A DNA stretch of 9,013 nt from Bacteroidota bacterium (GCA_023429265.1 JAEYVS010000040.1:1-9013); one strand, 5' to 3'. Positions 1 through 7,250 are shown, counted from the first letter of the stretch. Numbers and translations are program-made. The notes: generated by a model from the sequence alone, not told the origin.

Positions 1-1140
1 GAAGTGGAGAGCTCGACTAAAGTGAAAAAAGAACATATTACCGATGTCTCCTATCAGTATCATATTATGACTAAGACTGGATTGGAATTAGACGACATAT
101 CGCTGGTGTATGTCAATAATAAATATATTCGTAATGGAGAACTTGACCTTAGTGAACTCTTTATTATTAAATCGCTAAAGGAAAAAGCTCTGGAGAATCA
201 AGAACTGATTGATGAATTTGTGGAGGATCTCAAAAATACTCTGCGGATGGACGCTGTTCCGGAAATGGGAATAGGAAAGCATTGTACGAAACCGTATAAG
301 TGCGATTTCCACACTAACTGCTGGAAGGACATTCCCGATGGTTCTGTTTTTGAACTCATTGGGTTTCAAATGAATAAAAAAATGGAGCTCTACGAAAGAG
401 GGATTATCAAAATTTCGGATATCCCGGAGGATATAGAGCTAAATGTTTTACAGCAAATTCAGGTAAGGTCTTTAAAGGATAATAAACCTTATGTTAATAA
501 GGAAAGCATAAGTGAGTTTTTGTCAGGATTAAATTACCCACTGTATTTTATGGATTTTGAAACCATTAATCCTGCAATTCCAATTTATGACAATACAAGC
601 CCTTACAGGCAGATTCCATTTCAGTACTCTCTTCATTTACTGAATAATCGTGGGGACGAACCTGTGCATTTTGAATACCTGGCGGAGAATGCGCGCGATT
701 GCAGGTATGACTTCGTAAGGTCTTTGATCGATGACATCAAGGGGACGGGGAACATAATTGTTTATAATAAACCCTTTGAAAGAAAAAGGCTGGAAGAGCT
801 TTCTGTTGAATTTCCTCAATATAAAAAAGAAATTCTGGCTGTGATAAACCGCTTAAAAGATTTGATGAAACCATTCAAAGAAAGATCATACTATCATCAC
901 GATATGGAAGGTTATTACGGACTAAAAACAGTCTTACCTTCCCTGATACCGGAGCTTAGCTATCAAAATCTTTCCATTTCAAACGGCGGATTAGCGCAGA
1001 TCTCCTTCCTTAAATTAAATGATGACGGATTGAGCGGGGAAGAAAAGAAGAAGATAAGGGAGGACCTCCTGGAGTACTGCAAACTTGATACCTTCGCTCT
1101 GGTTAAGATTCTGGACGAACTTTACAAGCTGTGTGCTTGA
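1..1140 (+). CDS. DUF2779-family protein, C-terminal part (Cas4-like nuclease region plus DEDD-type exonuclease-like domain); 5' end outside the window
   Basis: The reading frame is open from the first base, so the GTG at position 4 is probably not the true start. The first codons read E-V-E-S-S-T, which matches, from memory, the EVKSST strand of the Cas4/RecB-like PD-(D/E)XK part of DUF2779 proteins. Three cysteines follow at codons 283, 301 and 319 (C-x5-C-x5-C), consistent with most of an iron-sulphur cluster whose fourth cysteine would lie upstream. The C-terminal half has the DUF2779 signature FMDFETINP (Asp at 553, Glu at 559), a YNKPFE motif near 770-785 and YCKLDTFAL with Asp at 1087. 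These resemble the acidic motifs of DEDD 3'-5' exonucleases. The biological role is unknown; DNA or RNA processing is inference. Oddity: the usual catalytic Lys of ExK reads Glu (codon 7-9). The gene ends at a hairpin plus T-tract and appears separate from the downstream operon. Confidence 0.85.
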   Translation, partial: EVESSTKVKKEHITDVSYQYHIMTKTGLELDDISLVYVNNKYIRNGELDLSELFIIKSLKEKALENQELIDEFVEDLKNTLRMDAVPEMGIGKHCTKPYKCDFHTNCWKDIPDGSVFELIGFQMNKKMELYERGIIKISDIPEDIELNVLQQIQVRSLKDNKPYVNKESISEFLSGLNYPLYFMDFETINPAIPIYDNTSPYRQIPFQYSLHLLNNRGDEPVHFEYLAENARDCRYDFVRSLIDDIKGTGNIIVYNKPFERKRLEELSVEFPQYKKEILAVINRLKDLMKPFKERSYYHHDMEGYYGLKTVLPSLIPELSYQNLSISNGGLAQISFLKLNDDGLSGEEKKKIREDLLEYCKLDTFALVKILDELYKLCA

Positions 1141-1153
1141 CAGCTGTTTTTTT
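1127..1153 (+). terminator. Weak Rho-independent terminator after the DUF2779 gene
   Basis: AGCTGT (1127-1132) and ACAGCT (1140-1145) form a 6-bp perfect stem with a 7-nt loop. One G and then seven T residues (1147-1153) follow. The stop codon TGA (1138-1140) lies in the loop and the first base of the right arm. The stem is short and half GC, so termination may be partial. Confidence 0.5.
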
Positions 1154-1176
1154 CAGGACACAGAGGAGTTAGTACC

Positions 1177-1205
1177 TTGACAATAAACGTAAATATTACT
1201 ATATT
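1177..1205 (+). promoter_or_regulatory. Sigma70-like promoter, near consensus
   Basis: TTGACA at 1177-1182 matches the -35 consensus exactly. TATATT at 1200-1205 matches the -10 box at five of six positions, and the spacer is the ideal 17 bp. Transcription would start near 1212, about 390 nt before the regulator start codon, just before a pair of inverted repeats. FCB-group housekeeping promoters can differ from the E. coli consensus, so activity is inferred. Confidence 0.5.
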
Positions 1206-1218
1206 GTATGTGAAGTAA

Positions 1219-1306
1219 CGTAATCAGACTCGTGCACTGATACGCTTGAAATGGGATTAATTTTGTTAAGTTTTGTATTTACAGTGATAACAAAAAAAAT
1301 TTCAAG
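1219..1306 (+). ncRNA. Candidate structured leader or small RNA (two adjoining hairpins)
   Basis: The first hairpin pairs CGTAATCAG (1219-1227) with CTGATACG (1237-1244), giving 8 bp with one bulged A and a 9-nt loop. It abuts a second, nested inverted repeat. In that one CTTGAAAT (1245-1252) pairs with ATTTCAAG (1299-1306), and TTTTGTTA (1261-1268) pairs with TAACAAAA (1288-1295). The inner loops are 8 nt on the left and 3 nt on the right, and the terminal loop is 19 nt. The first hairpin starts about 7 nt after the predicted transcription start of the 1177-1205 promoter. This matches no RNA family I know. AT-rich DNA yields such repeats by chance, so confidence is low. Confidence 0.3.
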
Positions 1307-1599
1307 AGAAACACAATGAGACAAACTACTAATAAAACAGATCAAATTTTCAGACCGCAAGCAGGATTTTTCTAAATTACTATTAAAACACATTCAGTCA
1401 AAAACTGCCATTCCTTTTGAATAGTTTAGCGCATCTGCAATTAGTATATTTAAAAATCACTCAATGCTGCGACTTTTTGTTGCGACCTTTTAAAACAATT
1501 TTGTGTTTACTAAGTATAAGCTAATATAAATCAATAAAAACCATAGCATGACAAAATGATTACTCTTTTACGTTCGAAACACTAAAATTAGGAGTTGTC

Positions 1600-3192
1600 A
1601 TGCAAAATTCGTTAAAAACTAACACATTTATGCCAAACACCAAAATACTTTGGGTTGATGATGAGATTGACCTTCTGAAGTCCAATATTATGTTCCTGAA
1701 ACAGAAGGGCTATGAAGTAAATGAAGCCACAAATGGCGAGGACGCTCTACAGCTCATTAAAGAAAATGAATACGACCTCGTATTTATGGATGAGATGATG
1801 CCAGGTATGGGAGGACTGGAGACGCTGGTTGGTTTAAAAGATCTCAAACCCGCTCTGCCCGTGGTAATGGTCACCAAAAATGAGACCGAGAGCCTGATGG
1901 AGGATGCCATCGGAAATAAGATCTCGGATTACCTTATCAAACCTGTTAACCCTAACCAGCTTTTGCTCGTTTGTAAAAAGGTTCTTGAGTCTAAGAGGAT
2001 TAAAGGCGACCAGATCTCTCGTGACTACATACAGGAATTTAATAGGATGTCGGCGGCTTTATTTGATAATCCCGACTGGAAGGAATGGATAAACCTCTAT
2101 TCAAAGATGACAAATTGGGATCTGGATGTGAGCGAGCACAGAGAGCTTGGCTTAATGCAGACCATTTCCGACCAGAAAAGAGAGTCTAATGCGGAATTCT
2201 GTAAGTTCGTAGAAAAACACTATGAAGACTGGGTGAATGCCGAAGAAGGAGATGATGCTCCTACTCTTTCACACCAGATAATGGATAAGTATGTTTTCCC
2301 GGAATTGGATAGTCATAAGTCGGTCTTTCTATTTGTAGTCGATTGTATGAGGCTCGATCAGTGGCTCGTGATGGAGCCTTTCCTGAATCCGTATTTCAGG
2401 ATGACCAAGGATTATTATTACTCATTACTTCCGACAGCAACTCCATACAGTCGTAATGCAATTTTCGCCGGTCTTTTCCCTTCGGATATTGAAAAGCATT
2501 ATCCGGAACTCTGGAAAGGGAGCGATGATGAAAACAGCCGCAATATGAACGAAAAAGAGCTTCTGACAAAGCTGCTCCAGAGAAGAAGGATAAACCTGAG
2601 AAATGACGTACGCTACACAAAGATCATGGACTCGGAATTCAGCCGCGGCATAGAGAATAAGATTGTTTCATTCACTGAAAGCCATCTGAATACAGTGGTG
2701 ATCAATTTTCTCGATATGATAGTTCACTCACGAAGCGACTATGCGATTCTTAAGGAAATTGCTCCTGACGAGTCGGCATTCAGATCTTTGACGGCATCCT
2801 GGTTTGAGCATTCCTCATTCTTTGGTATGCTGAGAAAACTTGCGGGAAAGCCGGACGTAAAGATCATAATTACTACGGATCACGGAAGCATCAGATGTCT
2901 CCACGGTGTAAAAGCGCTTGGGGACAGAGATTCATCGCCTAATCTGAGGTATAAATACGGCAGAAATGTTAATGCCGACCCAAAACACTCGATGTTTATT
3001 AATAACGCAGGAAGATACAAGCTTCCTTTGAGAAATGGTATGGTGAATTACATTATAGCTAAGGATGATTATTACTTTGTATATCCGACTGATTATCATA
3101 AATATCTGAATATGTATAACGACACTTTCCAGCACGGCGGTATATCGCTCGAAGAAATGATTCTGCCGGTAATAACTCTCGAGTCAAAATAG
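1600..3192 (+). CDS. porX: PorX-type response regulator with C-terminal alkaline-phosphatase-superfamily (PglZ) domain
   Basis: This 530-residue protein has three parts. Residues ~13-132 are a CheY-like receiver with acidic pair D20/D21, phospho-acceptor D64 (FMDEMMPGMGG), T92 and K114 (LIKP). Residues ~135-235 form a helical linker. Residues ~240-530 are a PglZ/alkaline-phosphatase-superfamily domain. Candidate metal and catalytic residues there are D248 (VVDCMRLD), T281 (LPTATPYSRN, likely nucleophile), D372 and H376 (FLDMIVH), D427/H428 (TTDHG) and H512 (QHGG). In the Bacteroidetes homologue PorX, the receiver is phosphorylated by PorY, the phosphatase-like domain cleaves oligonucleotide phosphodiesters, and the protein controls type IX secretion genes. 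All expected residues seem present, so it should be active. It has no DNA-binding domain. The start is set by AGGAG at 1590-1594, five bases before ATG; the alternative M11 lacks this site. It heads the operon and its stop overlaps tsaE. Whether type IX secretion is the target here cannot be seen; no secretion gene is present. Confidence 0.9.
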   Translation: MQNSLKTNTFMPNTKILWVDDEIDLLKSNIMFLKQKGYEVNEATNGEDALQLIKENEYDLVFMDEMMPGMGGLETLVGLKDLKPALPVVMVTKNETESLMEDAIGNKISDYLIKPVNPNQLLLVCKKVLESKRIKGDQISRDYIQEFNRMSAALFDNPDWKEWINLYSKMTNWDLDVSEHRELGLMQTISDQKRESNAEFCKFVEKHYEDWVNAEEGDDAPTLSHQIMDKYVFPELDSHKSVFLFVVDCMRLDQWLVMEPFLNPYFRMTKDYYYSLLPTATPYSRNAIFAGLFPSDIEKHYPELWKGSDDENSRNMNEKELLTKLLQRRRINLRNDVRYTKIMDSEFSRGIENKIVSFTESHLNTVVINFLDMIVHSRSDYAILKEIAPDESAFRSLTASWFEHSSFFGMLRKLAGKPDVKIIITTDHGSIRCLHGVKALGDRDSSPNLRYKYGRNVNADPKHSMFINNAGRYKLPLRNGMVNYIIAKDDYYFVYPTDYHKYLNMYNDTFQHGGISLEEMILPVITLESK

Positions 3193-3620
3193 TGGAAAGG
3201 ATAATATCCAGAAGCCCGGTGGAAACGGAAAGTATAGGAGAGAAGTTTGCGGCAGGTTTAAAGAGTGGTGACATAATAGGATTGAAAGGTGATTTAGGCA
3301 GCGGTAAGACGCAGTTCGTAAAAGGGGTCTGCCGCTTCTTCAATATTACCGTCGAAGTGAATAGCCCTACATTTATCCTGGTGAATGAATACATAGGTTC
3401 CTCAGGAAACGAAAAGAGGAGTATTTATCACTTTGACCTCTACAGGTTAAAGAAAGCCACTGAGCTTGATTCACTCGGACTCGATAATTATTTTAATAAC
3501 GAAAGCATATGCCTTGTAGAATGGAGCGAGCTTCTTGAGGAATATCTTGGGAATAAACTTAATACAGTAATACTCGAACACGGACAAAATGAAACCGAAA
3601 GAATTATAATTCTGCCCTGA
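3192..3620 (+). CDS. tsaE: tRNA threonylcarbamoyladenosine biosynthesis ATPase TsaE
   Basis: TsaE is the P-loop ATPase that works with TsaB and TsaD to transfer the threonylcarbamoyl group to A37 of ANN-decoding tRNAs, giving t6A. The 142-residue length is normal. Visible motifs are the Walker A loop GDLGSGKT (33-40), the SPTF segment (58-61, switch-like Thr60), HFDLYR (80-85) and VEWSE (109-113) with the family's conserved Glu-Trp. The start is GTG, whose G is the last base of the porX-like TAG stop. There is no good Shine-Dalgarno sequence, so translation is probably coupled to the upstream gene. The next gene encodes its partner TsaB. The porX-tsaE pairing also occurs, as far as I recall, in other Bacteroidota genomes. 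Confidence 0.95.
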   Translation: MERIISRSPVETESIGEKFAAGLKSGDIIGLKGDLGSGKTQFVKGVCRFFNITVEVNSPTFILVNEYIGSSGNEKRSIYHFDLYRLKKATELDSLGLDNYFNNESICLVEWSELLEEYLGNKLNTVILEHGQNETERIIILP

Positions 3621-4267
3621 TGAATACCCTGCTATTAGACTCTTCATCCAATACAACCGCCTATGCCTATGTAATAAACGGCGGTATTATCTTTGAAAAA
3701 AAGCTCGAAGGCAGCCGTAACGCGGACGCGCTTATGTTTGAAATGAAAAATGATTTTCAGAGCAGGGGAATAGATCTTAAAGAAATTGATGTAGTGAGTC
3801 TTTCAAATGGTCCCGGGTCTTTTACAGGGCTCAGGATAGGTTCGGCTATTGCAAAAGGCATTTGTTATGCCTCGGAAGCTAAACTCATTGAAATTCCAAC
3901 ACTCGACATAATTGCAAATAAGCACGGAGAATCCCCTGAATTTGCATCAGTTATACATTCAGGAATGCGTACGGGTGAGATTTATTATGCTGTTTATAAA
4001 AAAGATACCGTCTTATTCCGCATTTCGGACTATTCGATTGGCACGATGGATACAATAATGCAATATAAAGAAATAGTCATAAATGAAAATGTTGATTTTG
4101 GCGAAAATTTTAAGGATGTTAGTGTAGTAAATGTAAGCAATAAGTCCGGGATGAGATCCCAATTAGAGCTTACACAGGAGAAAATTAATGAAAACCGGTT
4201 TTCAGATATCTGGACTGCCGGGCCGTTTTATATGCAGGAATTTAAACCTGCGGCTAAAGGAGAATAA
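3620..4267 (+). CDS. tsaB: tRNA threonylcarbamoyladenosine biosynthesis protein TsaB
   Basis: TsaB is the inactive ASKHA-fold paralogue of TsaD. It dimerises with TsaD and, with TsaE, supports t6A formation in the cytoplasm. The 215-residue length fits the family. The N-terminus LLLDSSSNTTAYA (4-16) is the degenerate phosphate-1 strand, and GPGSFTGLRIG (64-74) is the most diagnostic motif. HSGMRTGEIYYAVY (around residue 114) corresponds to the usual DARRGEVYYALY strand, with Ser replacing Asp. That should be tolerated because TsaB is not catalytic. The ATG overlaps the tsaE stop (TGATG), again indicating translational coupling. TsaD and TsaC, which the pathway needs, are not in the window. 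Confidence 0.93.
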   Translation: MNTLLLDSSSNTTAYAYVINGGIIFEKKLEGSRNADALMFEMKNDFQSRGIDLKEIDVVSLSNGPGSFTGLRIGSAIAKGICYASEAKLIEIPTLDIIANKHGESPEFASVIHSGMRTGEIYYAVYKKDTVLFRISDYSIGTMDTIMQYKEIVINENVDFGENFKDVSVVNVSNKSGMRSQLELTQEKINENRFSDIWTAGPFYMQEFKPAAKGE

Positions 4268-4273
4268 AAATAG

Positions 4274-5113
4274 ATGGCGTGGTTTAAGAGATCTAAAGAG
4301 AATATTTCCACCGATCAGCCTAAAAAGGATGTACCGGGTGGACAATGGGTAAAGTGCCCGAATTGCCACGAGCTGATGCATAAGAAACAATGGGAAGCGA
4401 ATAACTATGTCTGTATGAAATGCAACCACCATTTCCGGATAGGCAGCAAAGAATACTTTGAAATACTGCTTGATGAGAAATCATATAAGGAAATGGATAA
4501 GAAAATGATTTCCACTGATCCGCTGGAGTTTACCGACACTAAAAAATACAAGGATAGAATAAAAGCTTCCATAGATTCAACTGAACTATTTGATGCGGTT
4601 AGAACCGGAACAGGAAAGATTAACGGCAGAGATATTGTAATTGCCTGTATGGATTTCGCTTTTATCGGCGGGAGTATGGGCAGTGTTGTTGGTGAGAAGA
4701 TCAGCCGCGCAGTCGACCGCGCGATCAAAACAGGTAACCCCTTAATTGTTATCTCTGCCAGCAGCGGCGCCAGAATGATGGAAGGGGCGCTCTCATTGAT
4801 GCAAATGGCAAAGATCAGTACGCGTCTCGCAAAGCTCTCCGAGGAAAAGATCCCATATCTTTCAGTTCTCGTAGACCCGACTACCGGCGGTGTCACAGCT
4901 TCTTATGCTATGCTCGGCGACATTAATATTGCTGAACCGGAAGCGCTGATTGGTTTTGCCGGTCCTCGCGTAATTAAACAGGCTACGGGAAAGGATCTTC
5001 CCAAAGGATTCCAGAGGTCAGAGTTTTTATTGGAACACGGGTTTGTGGATATAATAGTCGAAAGAAAGGACCTGAAGGATAAAATTACACAGATCTTAAA
5101 TCTCATAATGTAA
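4274..5113 (+). CDS. accD: Acetyl-CoA carboxylase carboxyltransferase subunit beta
   Basis: AccD pairs with AccA to transfer carboxyl from carboxybiotin to acetyl-CoA, making malonyl-CoA for fatty-acid synthesis. At 279 residues it is close to the usual size. The N-terminal zinc ribbon has C28, C31, C47 and C50 (CPNC...CMKC). The crotonase-like core carries GSMGSVVGEKISRA, SASSGARMMEGALSLMQMAK, DPTTGGVTASYAMLGD and EALIGFAGPRVI, which build the acyl-CoA and oxyanion site. AAAGGAG at 4256-4262, inside the end of tsaB, lies 11 bases before the ATG and supports this start. The gene begins 6 bp after tsaB and ends 8 bp before panC, so cotranscription is likely. accA and the biotin components lie elsewhere. 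I see nothing abnormal. Confidence 0.97.
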   Translation: MAWFKRSKENISTDQPKKDVPGGQWVKCPNCHELMHKKQWEANNYVCMKCNHHFRIGSKEYFEILLDEKSYKEMDKKMISTDPLEFTDTKKYKDRIKASIDSTELFDAVRTGTGKINGRDIVIACMDFAFIGGSMGSVVGEKISRAVDRAIKTGNPLIVISASSGARMMEGALSLMQMAKISTRLAKLSEEKIPYLSVLVDPTTGGVTASYAMLGDINIAEPEALIGFAGPRVIKQATGKDLPKGFQRSEFLLEHGFVDIIVERKDLKDKITQILNLIM

Positions 5114-5121
5114 GAGCATTA

Positions 5122-5985
5122 ATGAAGGTTATCCGCGAAATTAAGTCCATGCAGGAGATCGCAGAATACAACCGCTGCGCAGGTAGATCCATTGGATTTG
5201 TCCCTACTATGGGATACCTCCATAAGGGACACGTTTCCCTTGTCGAAAGAGCGAGAGAGGAGAACGATATCGTGGTGGTCAGTATCTATGTAAACCCCAC
5301 ACAGTTCCTGAAAGGTGAAGACCTGAATAAATATCCCCGTGATTTTGAGCGTGACTACATTATGTGTGAAAAATCCGGGGTAGATTACATTTTTTATCCC
5401 GGTGATGGTGAAATGTACAATGAAAACCATTATACAAGTGTTGTTGTTTCAAACATATCCGATAAGCTCGAGGGTAAATTCCGCCCCGGACATTTTACGG
5501 GAGTTGCTACGATAGTTTATAAACTTTTTAACGCGGTAAAGCCTCATAAAGCGTATTTTGGACAAAAAGATGCCCAGCAGGTGCTAGTGATAAAGAAGAT
5601 GGTTAGTGATTTGAATTATGACGTGGACATAGTTGTAGGTGAGACCATCAGAGAAGACAGCGGTCTTGCAATGAGCTCAAGAAATTCTTATCTTAGTGCG
5701 GAATACAAATCGCAGGCCGGTGAAATCAGCCAGGCTCTTTGTGAAGCCAAAAAGCTGATTATGTCAGGCAGAGTATCCAGTACAAAAGAAGTCCTGGAAT
5801 ACATTGTCAGATACATCTCGACTCAGGCTCCACGAGGAGAAATCCAATATGTCGCAATTACGGATAATACTGAACTCGATGATATTTCGGACATCAGGAG
5901 CTATTCCGGAGAAGTGCTAATATCCACAGCAATAAAGTTTGGAGCCACAAGGCTCATTGATAATGTACTTTTTACAAAAAATTAA
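5122..5985 (+). CDS. panC: Pantothenate synthetase (pantoate--beta-alanine ligase)
   Basis: PanC joins pantoate and beta-alanine using ATP, through a pantoyl-adenylate intermediate, to make pantothenate, the vitamin precursor of coenzyme A. The protein has 287 residues, a normal length. Motifs seen are FVPTMGYLHKGH (26-37), which holds the HxGH nucleotide-binding site (34-37), SIYVNPTQF, YFGQKDAQQ, and REDSGLAMSSRN (177-188), the KMSKS-like loop. All are as expected for an active enzyme. Its start lies 8 bp after accD with only a weak purine stretch (TAAGAG) in front, so ribosomes may be handed on from accD. The next gene supplies its beta-alanine substrate. panB (ketopantoate synthesis) is not in the window. 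Confidence 0.97.
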   Translation: MKVIREIKSMQEIAEYNRCAGRSIGFVPTMGYLHKGHVSLVERAREENDIVVVSIYVNPTQFLKGEDLNKYPRDFERDYIMCEKSGVDYIFYPGDGEMYNENHYTSVVVSNISDKLEGKFRPGHFTGVATIVYKLFNAVKPHKAYFGQKDAQQVLVIKKMVSDLNYDVDIVVGETIREDSGLAMSSRNSYLSAEYKSQAGEISQALCEAKKLIMSGRVSSTKEVLEYIVRYISTQAPRGEIQYVAITDNTELDDISDIRSYSGEVLISTAIKFGATRLIDNVLFTKN

Positions 5986-5988
5986 TAC

Positions 5989-5994
5989 AGAGGA
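5989..5994 (+). promoter_or_regulatory. Ribosome-binding site of panD
   Basis: AGAGGA lies 8 bases before the ATG at 6003 and 20 bases before the second in-frame ATG (6015). It therefore favours the upstream start. That start also puts the self-processing pair at Gly24-Ser25, as in E. coli PanD. Confidence 0.6.
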
Positions 5995-6002
5995 ATAAGT
6001 AA

Positions 6003-6377
6003 ATGAACAGGTTTATGTGTAAATCTAAAGTACACAGAGCCACTATTACCCAGGCAGAACTCCATTACGAGGGAAGTCTTACGCTCGATGCGGAGCTGAT
6101 GGACGAAGCAGGCTTAATACCATATGAAAAGATCCAGGTAGTTAATATTAATAATGGTCTAAGGTTCGAAACTTACATAATAGAGGGTGAAAGACACTCC
6201 GGTACCATATGCCTCAATGGCGCGGCTGCAAGGCTGGGTATGGTAGGTGATAGAGTTATCCTCATCGCTTATGGAATGTTTTCTGAAGAAGAACTCGCGG
6301 ATTTTAAACCTAAGGTCGTTTTCGTTGATGAACACAACAGGATTGTAAAGAAAGAACCTGAAATCATTGATGTGTAA
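6003..6377 (+). CDS. panD: Aspartate 1-decarboxylase proenzyme
   Basis: PanD is a pyruvoyl-dependent enzyme that decarboxylates L-aspartate to beta-alanine, the second substrate of PanC. The 124 residues cover the whole family domain. K9 (in KSKVHRA) corresponds to the substrate-binding lysine. LHYEGSLT holds the self-cleavage bond Gly24-Ser25, where Ser25 becomes the pyruvoyl group. NGLRFETY and the LNGAAARLGMVGD stretch form the rest of the barrel and active site. All processing residues are intact. The gene lies 17 bp after panC and has its own AGAGGA site. It is probably the last gene of the operon that begins at the porX-like regulator, because a 108-bp gap follows. Confidence 0.97.
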   Translation: MNRFMCKSKVHRATITQAELHYEGSLTLDAELMDEAGLIPYEKIQVVNINNGLRFETYIIEGERHSGTICLNGAAARLGMVGDRVILIAYGMFSEEELADFKPKVVFVDEHNRIVKKEPEIIDV

Positions 6378-6399
6378 AACATCTCGTTGTAGTTTTCGA

Positions 6400-6460
6400 T
6401 TTTGTTAGTTTCAATTCTCAGGTACTATTATTAAATTTGTTTTTTGTAAAATAAATTTCG
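6400..6460 (+). promoter_or_regulatory. Possible promoter region for the glmU-like/glmM unit
   Basis: The 108-bp gap after panD is AT-rich. TAAATTTG at 6432-6439 fits the Bacteroidetes -7 consensus TAnnTTTG. The matching -33 element is poor: TTTC at 6409-6412 has 19-bp spacing, while the exact TTTG at 6401-6404 is 27 bp away. I saw no convincing terminator for panD in the gap. Promoter identity is inferred from the gap and this partial match. Confidence 0.3.
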
Positions 6461-6485
6461 AGCTCCATTCCGGGGAGCCACATAT

Positions 6486-7241
6486 ATGTTTGCATCCAGA
6501 CAATTAGCTACTGTTATACTTGCCGCAGGAAAGGGAACCAGGATGAAAAATCCTGAGAAGTCCAAAGTAATGTTCGAGCTGGATGGGAAACCAATGATCC
6601 AGTTTGTACTCGAGCTTGCGCTGGAGATTAATTCAGATCTCATCATCCCTGTAGTCGGATTTAAGAAACAATCCGTGATCGAATTCATCGAAGAAGAATT
6701 CCCAAACAGTTTGCGTAAGATAACTTTTGCGAATCAGGATGAGCAGCTTGGTACGGGACACGCCGTTATGCAGGCTAAAGACATTTTGAGCAGCTTCAAA
6801 GGAGATGTTCTAATCCTTTCAGGAGATGTCCCGCTTCTTAAGCCGGAGACAGTTTCGGAGTTTCTCGAGTTTCATTATGAAAATAGTAACGTAGCGAGTT
6901 TAATATCCGCGCACTTTGATGATCCTCACGGATATGGCAGGGTTATCAGGGATATTAATTCCGAAGTTACAGGTATCGTCGAAGAAAAGGATGCCACGGA
7001 GATCCAGAAGCAAATTAAAGAGATCAATTCGGGTATATACCTGATAGACAATAAAGCGCTGCTCGAAGCTCTCGAAAGCCTGAGTACCGACAATGCCCAG
7101 GGTGAATATTATCTTACTGACATCTTTGAATATCTCCGTAATAAATCTAAAAGTGTTGGAGCTTACCCTGTAGAAAATGTGATAGAAATAACAGGCGTTA
7201 ATACTATCGAGCAGCTTGCTGAGCTGGAAAAACATCTTTAA
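6486..7241 (+). CDS. Stand-alone GlmU-type UDP-N-acetylglucosamine pyrophosphorylase domain (NTP transferase)
   Basis: The 251-residue protein matches the N-terminal uridylyltransferase half of GlmU and probably makes UDP-GlcNAc from GlcNAc-1-phosphate and UTP. Motifs in order are LAAGKGTRM (12-20) with K25/K27 for phosphate contacts, QLGTGHA (87-93) for the uracil and sugar site, LSGDVPLL with metal-ligand D114, GYGRVIRD (149-156), VEEKDA, NSG (181-183), QGEYYLTDI and GVNT near the C-terminus, whose Asn completes the Mg site. It lacks the left-handed beta-helix acetyltransferase domain of bifunctional GlmU (~450 residues). There is no sign of truncation: the stop is followed after 9 bp by the mutase gene. 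Acetylation of GlcN-1-P must therefore be done elsewhere, or the enzyme serves another sugar. GGGGAG at 6472-6477, eight bases upstream, supports the start. I leave the symbol blank because glmU implies both activities. Confidence 0.88.
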   Translation: MFASRQLATVILAAGKGTRMKNPEKSKVMFELDGKPMIQFVLELALEINSDLIIPVVGFKKQSVIEFIEEEFPNSLRKITFANQDEQLGTGHAVMQAKDILSSFKGDVLILSGDVPLLKPETVSEFLEFHYENSNVASLISAHFDDPHGYGRVIRDINSEVTGIVEEKDATEIQKQIKEINSGIYLIDNKALLEALESLSTDNAQGEYYLTDIFEYLRNKSKSVGAYPVENVIEITGVNTIEQLAELEKHL

Positions 7242-7250
7242 ATTTATACA

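Larger units (their letters stand above)
1141..1599. other. 459-bp non-coding region upstream of the regulator operon
   Basis: I see no convincing gene on either strand here. The stretch is AT-rich and holds a near-consensus promoter (1177-1205), two adjoining inverted repeats (1219-1306), a possible 19-codon ORF (1316-1375) preceded by AAGAGAA, and a 13-bp-spaced direct repeat TGCGAC (1468-1473 and 1481-1486). A second, weaker promoter candidate lies closer to the regulator: TTGTGT (1501-1506), 18 bp, TATAAA (1525-1530). The AGGAG ribosome-binding site for the regulator is at 1590-1594. A 64-codon minus-strand frame at 1199-1393 has no recognisable content. Confidence 0.6.

Noticed and set aside
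1199..1393. A 64-codon minus-strand frame in the non-coding region
   Set aside because: The translation has no recognisable features, it sits over the inverted repeats, and AT-rich DNA often opens frames of this length.
4405..4896. A 163-codon open frame on the minus strand inside accD
   Set aside because: It is antisense to the conserved carboxyltransferase core, and its translation looks like the shadow of that coding frame.
6376..6396. A possible panD terminator from AAAAC and GTTTT
   Set aside because: The stem is only 5 bp, nearly all A-T, and lacks a proper T-tract.
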